Shown piece after piece: positions 55,801-64,000 of a stretch of DNA of 64,000 nt (positions are counted from its first letter, which is position 1; each line of letters starts with the position of its first letter). The notes below the pieces were generated by a model, which saw nothing but the letters and a program-made list of their open reading frames with translations, made no database searches and was not told where the DNA came from. A program made the translations under genes and the position numbers. Origin of the DNA: Clusia tigrina (Eukaryota > Arthropoda > Insecta > Diptera > Clusiidae); contig OV050031.1 of NCBI GenBank assembly GCA_920105625.2, forward strand, positions 48,277,425-48,341,424. Direction: 5' to 3'.

Positions 55801-57295
55801 CGTATTCGAGTGGCAACATGGAATTCAGAATTGCAAATGAACGATGACATCTACAATGAAGCATTGGTATTGATTGAAGATTTGTGTTTGCTTATGAGTG
55901 GCAAACTATTGACTGAAATTCATAGGCAAGCGCCAAATCGTCAAATCAGAGATGTACTGAATCGTGAATTGGAACGTGAGCGTGCATACGACAGAATAAC
56001 TTTGGAACAACAAGTACAAAGAAATGTTCCATTATTGAATGAGCAGCGAAAGAGTGCGTATGATGAATTGATGAAGGCTGTCAATGATGGAAACGGTGGA
56101 CTATTTTTTCTTGATGCGCCCGGCGGAACTGGGAAAACGTTCCAGATATCATTGATTTTTGCAACAATACGATCTCAAAATGGCATTGCGTTGGCTCTCG
56201 CATCTACTGGGATTGCTGCAATTCTACTAGAATTTGGAAGAACGGCACATTCGGCACTGAAGCTTCCGTTAAACATGCAAATCAATGAAACACCTGTTTG
56301 CAACATTTCAAAGCAATCAGCTATGGCAGAAGTGTTGAAGAATTGTAAACTGATAGTATGTGATGAGTGCACAATGGCTCACAAACGGTCTCTAGAAGCA
56401 CTTGACAGATCAATGAAAGATCTGTGGAATAATAATCGTCGCTTTAGTGGCGCAATGATACTGTTAGCAGGCAATTTTCGACAAACACTTCCTGTTATTC
56501 CGACATCAACAGCGGCGGATGAATTGAACGAATGTCTCAAGTCATCGTATTTGTGGCGGTACGTGAAAACCATACGATTGACTATGAATATGCGAGTGTT
56601 CTTGCAATAGGATAGCACCGCAGAAGTTTTCTCTAAAGAACTGCTAAGAACTGGAAATGGGCAATTCCGGTTGATACTTCCAGTGGTTTAATATTAATTC
56701 CACCTGCCATTTGTCAATTCACTTCAACGAAAGCTTAAACTGGACGATTCAAAGTCAAATTCCGGGAGATTTGCGCTCATACAAATCGATCGATCGTGTT
56801 GAAAATGAAGACGAAGCCGTGAATTATCCAGTGGAATTTCTAAATTCTTTGGATTTGCCTGGCATGCCGCCGCATCATTTGCGTCTCAAAGTGGGATCTG
56901 TCATTATTATGCTTCGCAATCTTCATGCGCCGAAACTGTGTAATGGAACCCGACTGATTGTGACGCAGCTATCGAATAATGTGATAGTTGCAAGAATTTT
57001 GAAAGAGACTTACAAGGGGGCAGAATGCTTGATTCCACGAATTCCTTTGAGTTCCAACGATTTGCCATTTCAGTTCAAACGTATTCAGTTTCCAGTGAAA
57101 CTTGCATTTGCGATGACAATCAACAGGACACAAGGACAGTCGCTGGAAGTGTGTGGCATAAATCTGGAAATGCCATGTTTTTCACACGGCCAGCTATACG
57201 TGGCGTGTTCACGAGTTGGAAAACCATCTTCTCTGTACATTTACGCACCGGAACAGGTAACAAAAAATGTTGTTTATCAAGCTGCGTTACATTGA
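52859..57295 (+). pseudogene. Helitron Rep/helicase, copy 4 (inactivated)
   Basis: Start 52859; introns 53474-53552 and 54052-54109. Exon 1 is cut by TAA at 53381-53383 (SNSNHF then stop), shared with copy 5. Exon 2 is full length (SNEEVNRRCAIFNATKREI, QQLQEMLHEHNELIRLF), which shows the version in copies 1-3 is a deletion. Exon 3 resembles copy 3, with the CGHFGLYV stop and the TGA near 55297. The HUH motif reads [10 protein letters not shown] and Walker A LDAPGGTGKTF. Shared TAG at 55013 and 56608, AGNFRQ, and the shortened helicase middle. A substitution gives LDRSMKDLW, as in copy 3. Confidence 0.9.
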
Positions 57296-57379
57296 AAAAA
57301 ATGTAGAAAAATCGCAAAGAAATGATTTTCAACACAATATAAATTCAATTTTCTTTTCTTTTCAAAACACATAATTTCA

Positions 57380-57408
57380 CGCAGGGCAACGCCTGCGGGG
57401 TCAGCTAG
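57380..57408 (+). terminator. Helitron copy 4 3' end: hairpin plus CTAG
   Basis: Hairpin 57380-57397 and CTAG 57405-57408; copy 5 begins at 57409. Confidence 0.9.
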
Positions 57409-58279
57409 TCTATATATATAAAAATGAATGTTTGTTTGTTAGTGACGCTAAGGCTCGAGAACAGCTGGACCAATCTTGATGGAATTTTCAGAGGTTGTTC
57501 GTTCTGGATCTGGGAATGTTTAGAAATAAAAAAACCTTATACTCTTCCTGAAGAAAAGTCGGAAAATTTAAAAATTCCAAAAAGGACTTTTTTCCATACA
57601 AAAGTTTTTTCCCTTCAAATTTTTTTTCTAATTGTTTCTTGCAAATCTATCGATCTCAAAACATTCGGAAAAGTCGGAAAATTCGAAAATTAGAAAAACC
57701 TAATCTCACTTTTTGTTCTCATTTTTTTTGTATGTGCGTGGTGTTGCACGCGCACATTTAGTTTCATATTGGTGTTGTAAGCACTGACTGATACTCCAAT
57801 AACTCAACAGATGGAGCTGTAGACGCTTATTTATTTTGACAGCTGCGTATATTGTTTGTTTTTTCTGATTTGTTTATTCGAACAGTGCGGACACGGTCAA
57901 TTGACTTTCTGACATTTTTCCAAATTTTAATTGATTTCTCGAGTTAAATTCATTACATTAAATTGTTAAATTGTTTACATTCACGAAATATTTGATTTTA
58001 AATCTGTGGATCATCAGTTTTTGAGTTAACTTATTGACATTTCAAACAAAAAAAGTGAGTTCATTATTTTTCGTTTGTTGGTGAATACCTAACCTCATTT
58101 CCATTGGAATTTATTTGTGTTACTTCTTCAGCTGATTTGTAAATTATTTGAATCGTTCAATTTCGGTCGTTTGCTTTCTTTATTTCGGCTATTCAAAAGG
58201 TAAATTATTAAAATTATTCCGTGAAAACTTTATGTGTGTTTCATACAAAGTGATCAATTACAGATTGAAATTTGTTACG

Positions 58280-61200
58280 ATGCCACAAAGAGGTCGCGGT
58301 AATATCGGTCGGCATTCCCGACGTACAACGGACCAACGTAATTATACAGGAAGTCGTACGGAAGAGGAAAATGCTACTGCAAGGGAATCTGCTCGAATCG
58401 GAATGATTGAACATCGTGCGCGACAATTACAAGAGGCTCACGAAGCTTACAATGAGCAACAACGATTGAGAAGAAAACAAGTTCGTGCTCAGGAAATTCA
58501 TGAAGCAAGAGAACAACGTTTGGCTGCTCACCGACAACGCCAGCAACAACAACGATTGCCTAATTTGAATATCGAACATGCAGCCTTTCGATATGAGCCG
58601 GACATTGAATACGGTGCGCACGCATCAGTTCGATTTGGTTCGATGTCTGTCGTTTGCCCGCATTGCGATGCACTGAAATTTCCTAAAGAACCGGCCGGAT
58701 TGTGTTGCGCAAGCGGAAAAGTGAAATTACCAGAGTTACTTCCTCCACCAGAGCCATTGCGGTCGTTGCTTTACGGTGAATCACCAAATTCGAATCATTT
58801 TTAACAAGATTCCAAGATGTATAACGATTGTTTTCAAAAGACGTCGTTTGGTGTGGAAATTGTGAATGAACATAATTACAAAACCACATTCAAGGTTAGT
58901 TCACCAACAATCTAACACTTATTATCTCGCCAATAAAATACAGAAATTAACATATTTGTCTGCAACTATACAGATTCACGGGCAAATTTATCATCTTGCT
59001 GGATCGCTGTTGCCGCATCCTGATCAAGATCACAAATATCTCCAAATATATTTCCTTGGAGATTCAAATGAGGAAGTGAATCGACGTTGTGCAATTTTCA
59101 ATGCGACGAAAAGAGAAATTGTGCAGCAATTGCAAGAAATGTTGCATGAACACAATGAACTAATTCGATTATTCAAAACTTCGTTAGAAAGGATGCCATC
59201 TGATGTTCACAGAATCGTCATAAAAGCGGACAAACGACCAGCAGGCACTCATGAACGGCAATATAATGCACCGACGGCCGATGAAATATCAATTGTTGTT
59301 GTTGGCGATAATTTAGAATCCCGTGATATTGTTATTAAACGTCGAGCTGGAGATGCATTAGAGCGAATCATTGAAACTCATCGATCGTATGACTCACTAC
59401 AATATCCGCTTATGTTCTGCCGTGGTGAAGATGGATATCACTTGAGATACAACATGATCAATCCTGTCAATGGTTAGTAAAAGAAAAACAAACACTCTTG
59501 ATTGTAAGTTAATTTTTTGTTAACTTTTAGGTGTCGATACAAATAAGAAGGTCAGTGCAATGAACTTTTACGCGTATTGATTGATGATTCGCGAAGGAAT
59601 TGACAACCATCTCTTGAGATATCGCCGATTATTTCAACAGTATGCAGTGTATGTGTACGTGACGATGGAGACACAACGACAAATATTTATTCGCTTCAAT
59701 CAGACCAAGCTTCGATCTGAAGAGTATATTCACTTGCGAGATGCGGTCAATAGCGATGAAGATGTGACAAACCTTGGCCGACTCACGATTTTGCCATCAA
59801 CATACATTAGCAGCCCAAGGCACATGCACGAGTACTCGCAGGATGCGATGACATACGTGCGGAATTATGGACGGCCGGATTTGTTTGTTACATTCACTAG
59901 CAATCCAAAATGCCCACAGATAACGGAATTATTGATTCGCGGTCAATCAGCAAGCGATCGTCACGATGTCACAGCACAAGTTTTCAAACAACAGCTACGA
60001 TATTTGATGGACTTTATCGTGAAGCAACGTATATATGGTGCTGTTATATGTTGGATGTACTCTGTTGAGTGGCAAAAAAGAGGTTTGCCGCACGCACACA
60101 TTCTTCTTTGGATGGTGGACAAGATTACACCAGATCAAATTGATGACATCATTTCTGCGGAAATTCCTGATCCAGAGATAGATCCAGAATTATACGAAGT
60201 GGTGAAAACCAATATGGTTCATGGACCTTGTGGACACTTCGGTTTGTATGTCTGACAATAAATGCACGAAACACTATACACGTGCTTTTCTTTCGGAAAC
60301 GCAAACTGGAAATGATGGATATCCACTCTATCGGCGTCGCTCATCAGACAATAATGGCAGAACATTCAGCATTAAATTTGGAGGAGTGAATATCGAAGTT
60401 GACAACACATGGATCGTACCATATTCGCCAATATAGTCTAAGACATTCAAAACTCATATCAATGTTGAGTATTGCAGTTCTGTGAAATCGATCAAATACG
60501 TTTGCAAGTACGTCACCAAAGGAAGCGACATGGCGGTTATTGGCCTTGAACGAGATGAGATCAGCAAGTATCAAATGGGTCAATACGTGAACTGCAATGA
60601 AGCGCTTTGGAGAATATTTTCTTTTGTAATTCATGAGCGTTTTCCGACTGTTGTGCATCTCGCAGTTCATTTGGAGAATGGCCAAAGAGTGTATTTCAAC
60701 CCAGAGAATGCAGTACAGCGAGCGGAAACACCACCAGCAACAACATTGACGAGTTTTTCTCAACTTGCGCCAGTGATCCGTTTGCGAGAACATTGCTTTA
60801 TTCGGAAATGCCTCGATATTATACATGGAATGCATCGTCGAAGAAATGGTTACGCAGAAAGCAAGACCAACCAGTAGATGGACATCCAGGTGTGTTCTCA
60901 ACTAATGCATTAGGACGAATTTACACAATCCACCCGAAAAGCGACGATTGCTTCTACCTTCGGTTGCTATTGATTAATGTACGCGGTTCAACTTCATTTG
61001 AGTCATTGCGTACTGTGAATGGTACGGTGTATGCAACTTTTCGAGAAGCATGCCAGCAATTACAATTGCTGGAACATGATAATCACTGGAATCAAACGAT
61101 GGACGATGCGATAGCTACTGCGCATGCCGCTGAAGTTCGCACACTTTTCGCGATGAGCATTTCGACATGCCAGCCTTCAAATCCGCGTCAATTATGGGAT

Positions 61201-62725
61201 ACAAATTACATTGCCGAAGACATTTTACATCGTATTCGAGTGGCAACATGGAATTCAGAATTGCAAATGAACGATGACATCTACAATGAAGCATTGGTGT
61301 TGATTGAAGATTTGTGTTTGCTTATGAGTGGCAAACTATTGACTGAAATTCATAGGCAAGCGCCAAATCGTCAAATCAGAGATGTACTGAATCGTGAATT
61401 GGAACGTGAGCGTGCATACGACAGAATAACTTTGGAACAACAAGTACAAAGAAATGTTCCATTATTGAATGAGCAGCAAAAGAGTGCGTATGATGAATTG
61501 ATGAAGGCTGTCAATGATGGAAACGGTGGACTATTTTTTCTTGATGCGCCCGGCGGAACTGGGAAAACGTTCCAGATATCATTGATTTTTGCAACAATAC
61601 GATCTCAAAATGGCATTGCGTTGGCTCTCGCATCTACTGGGATTGCTGCAATTCTACTAGAATTTGGAAGAACGGCACATTCGGCACTGAAGCTTCCGTT
61701 AAACATGCAAATCAATGAAACACCTGTTTGCAACATTTCAAAGCAATCAGCTATGGCAGAAGTGTTGAAGAATTGTAAACTGATAGTATGTGATGAGTGC
61801 ACAATGGCTCACAAACGGTCTCTAGAAGCACTTGACAGAACAATGAAAGATCTGTGGAATAATAATCGTCGCTTTAGTGGTGCAATGATACTGTTAGCAG
61901 GCAATTTTCGACAAACACTTCCTGTTATTCCGACATCAACAGCGGCGGATGAATTGAACGAATGTCTCAAGTCATCGTATTTGTGGCGGTACGTGAAAAC
62001 CATACGATTGACTATGAATATGCGAGTGTTCTTGCAATAGGATAGCACCGCAGAAGTTTTCTCTAAAGAACTGCTAAGAACTGGAAATGGGCAATTCCGG
62101 TTGATACTTCCAGTGGTTTAATATTAATTCCACCTGCCATTTGTCAATTCACTTCAACGAAAGCTTAAACTGGACGATTCAAAGTCAAATTCCGGGAGAT
62201 TTGCGCTCATACAAATCGATCGATCGTGTTGAAAATGAAGACGAAGCCGTGAATTATCCAGTGGAATTTCTAAATTCTTTGGATTTGCCTGGCATGCCGC
62301 CGCATCATTTGCGTCTCAAAGTTGGATCTGTCATTATTATGCTTCGCAATCTTCATGCGCCGAAACTGTGTAATGGAACCCGACTGATTGTGACGCAGCT
62401 ATCGAATAATGTGATAGTTGCAAGAATTTTGAAAGGGACTTACAAGGGGGCAGAATGCTTGATTCCACGAATTCCTTTGAGTTCCAACGATTTGCCATTT
62501 CAGTTCAAACGTATTCAGTTTCCAGTGAAACTTGCATTTGCGATGACAATCAACAGGACACAAGGACAGTCGCTAGAAGTGTGTGGCATAAATCTGGAAA
62601 TGCCATGTTTTTCACACGGCCAGCTATACGTGGCGTGTTCACGAGTTGGAAAACCATCTTCTCTGTACATTTACGCACCGGAACAGGTAACAAAAAATGT
62701 TGTTTATCAAGCTGCGTTACATTGA
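58280..62725 (+). pseudogene. Helitron Rep/helicase, copy 5 (inactivated; longest helicase frame)
   Basis: Start 58280; introns 58895-58973 and 59473-59530. It shares the exon 1 TAA and complete exon 2 with copy 4. A private TGA replaces the Gly/Arg codon before LMIREG (tacgcgtattga near 59578). After the shared TAG at 60434 it differs: a one-base loss near 60756 (gagtttttctc) breaks frame, but DDCFYLRLLLINVRG is intact where copies 1-4 are frame-shifted, and SISTCQPSNPRQLWD keeps residues deleted elsewhere. The open frame 60793-62040 (415 residues) includes Walker A LDAPGGTGKTF and Walker B VCDECTMAHK. It retains AGNFRQ, TAG at 62038, and the helicase middle loss; the end part is 62141-62725. 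Confidence 0.9.
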
Positions 62726-62809
62726 AAAAAATGTAGAAAAATCGCAAAGAAATGATTTTCAACACAATATAAATTCAATTTTCTTTTCTTTTCAAAACAC
62801 ATAATTTCA

Positions 62810-62838
62810 CGCAGGGCAACGCCTGCGGGGTCAGCTAG
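62810..62838 (+). terminator. Helitron copy 5 3' end: hairpin plus CTAG
   Basis: Hairpin 62810-62827 and CTAG 62835-62838; copy 6 begins at 62839. Confidence 0.9.
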
Positions 62839-64000
62839 TCTATATATATAAAAATGAATGTTTGTTTGTTAGTGACGCTAAGGCTCGAGAACAGCTGGAC
62901 CAATCTTGATGGAATTTTCAGAGGTTGTTCGTTCTGGATCTGGGAATGTTTAGAAATAAAAAAACCTTATACTCTTCCTGAAGAAAAGTCGGAAAATTTA
63001 AAAATTCCAAAAAGGACTTTTTTCCATACAATAGTTTTTTCCCTTCAAATTTTTTTTCTAATTGTTTCTTGCAAATCTATCGATCTCAAAACATTCGGAA
63101 AAGTCGGAAAATTCGAAAATTAGAAAAATCTAATCTCACTTTTTGTTCTCATTTTTTTTGTATGTGCGTGGTGTTGCACGCGCACATTTAGTTTCATATT
63201 GGTGTTGTAAGCACTGACTGATACTCCAATAACTCAACAGATGGAGCTGTAGACGCTTATTTATTTTGACAGCTGCGTATATTGTTTGTTTTTTCTGATT
63301 TGTTTATTCGAACAGTGCGGACACGGTCAATTGACTTTCTGACATTTTTCCAAATTTTAATTGATTTCTCGAGTTAAATTGATTACATTAAATTGTTAAA
63401 TTGTTTACATTCACGAAATATTTGATTTTAAATCTGTGGATCATCAGTTTTTGAGTTAACTTATTGACATTTCAAACAAAAAAAGTGAGTTCATTATTTT
63501 TCGTTTGTTGGTGAATACCTAACCTCATTTCCATTGGAATTTATTTGTGTTACTTCTTCAGCTGATTTGTAAATTATTTGAATCGTTCAATTTCGGTCGT
63601 TTGCTTTCTTTATTTCGGCTATTCAAAAGGTAAATTATTAAAATTATTCCGTGAAAACTTTATGTGTGTTTCATACAAAGTGATCAATTACAGATTGAAA
63701 TTTGTTACGATGCCACAAAGAGGTCGCGGTAATATCGGTCGGCATTCCCGACGTACAACGGACCAACGTAATTATACAGGAAGTCGTACGGAAGAGGAAA
63801 ATGCTACTGCAAGGGAATCTGCTCGAATCGGAATGATTGAACATCGTGCGCGACAATTACAAGAGGCTCACGAAGCTTACAATGAGCAACAACGATTGAG
63901 AAGAAAACAAGTTCGTGCTCAGGAAATTCATGAAGCAAGAGAACAACGTTTGGCTGCTCACCGACAACGCCAGCAACAACAACGATTGCCTAATTTGAAT
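62839..64000 (+). mobile_element. Helitron copy 6 (cut by window end)
   Basis: TCTATATATATAAAAATG start after copy 5 CTAG, the non-coding leader, then the start of Rep. It differs from copies 2-5 at aaatctaatc (like copy 1) and catacaatag. The array therefore continues beyond the window. Confidence 0.95.
63710..64000 (+). pseudogene. Helitron Rep/helicase, copy 6 (5' part only)
   Basis: Reads MPQRGRGNIGRHSRRT and the Arg/Gln-rich helix EAHEAYNEQQRLRRKQVRAQ up to the window end with no lesion in this part. Judged a pseudogene only by analogy with its five neighbours; the rest is not visible. Confidence 0.7.

Larger units (their letters stand above)
51988..57408 (+). mobile_element. Helitron copy 4 (5421 bp)
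   Basis: Exact TC and CTAG ends, immediately adjacent to copies 3 and 5. Longer than copy 3 mainly because exon 2 is complete. Confidence 0.95.
57409..62838 (+). mobile_element. Helitron copy 5 (5430 bp), partly ancestral
   Basis: Exact ends. The left two-thirds is close to copy 4, including the exon 1 TAA. From about 60440-60560 it switches to a less damaged type. Confidence 0.95.

Overview
This window looks like repeat-dense insect DNA, most likely from a dipteran. The evidence is the mix of LOA/I-type, Jockey-type and RTE-like LINE remnants, Ty3/gypsy remnants, and Helitrons whose Rep gene carries two short GT-AG introns. I recognise no host gene, tRNA, rRNA or CRISPR array. Nearly everything is transposable element, and every recognisable coding region is broken.

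Region 1 (1-18601) is a direct tandem array of four units that shrink from 6125 to 4670 to 3603 bp, then a fourth unit of about 4.2 kb. Each unit contains (a) a minus-strand RNase-H-bearing LINE ORF2 remnant that crosses the unit boundary, (b) a plus-strand Ty3/gypsy protease/RT remnant, (c) plus-strand LOA-clade fragments (ORF1, the start of the endonuclease, RNase H), and in units 1-3 (d) an AT-rich spacer that hides a second, fossil Ty3/gypsy RT. Unit 4 keeps the best structure. Its LOA copy sits between 11-bp target-site duplications inside a gypsy LTR, and the LTR resumes after it, followed by a primer-binding-site-like sequence.

Region 2 (18602-26378) has the rest of that LTR, a gag fragment with CCHC knuckles, an RTE-like RT remnant (plus strand), and a Jockey-like element (minus strand; ORF1 with a PRE_C2HC-like region and knuckles, ORF2 with endonuclease and most of RT). 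The Jockey-like element abuts the RTE-like remnant head-on.

Region 3 (26379-34250) is a nested pair. One RNase-H-bearing LINE is split by a second, nearly full-length but mutated LOA element (28522-32897). The second element is flanked by a perfect 12-bp target-site duplication and has a (CCTA)n tail.

Region 4 (34251-35909) is unassigned sequence with a possible membrane-anchor peptide, then about 490 bp of (TA)n with a spaced cgag variant.

Region 5 (about 35900-64000, open at the right edge) is the most striking part: at least six Helitrons in perfect head-to-tail order. Each CTAG 3' end is followed directly by the TC 5' end of the next copy, with no host base between. All five complete copies share the same inactivating lesions in Rep/helicase, so an already dead element was amplified. 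Copies 3 and 5 are chimeras of neighbouring types, showing exchange within the array. The array could reflect rolling-circle over-run, unequal crossing-over, or both; an assembly artefact has to be excluded with long reads.
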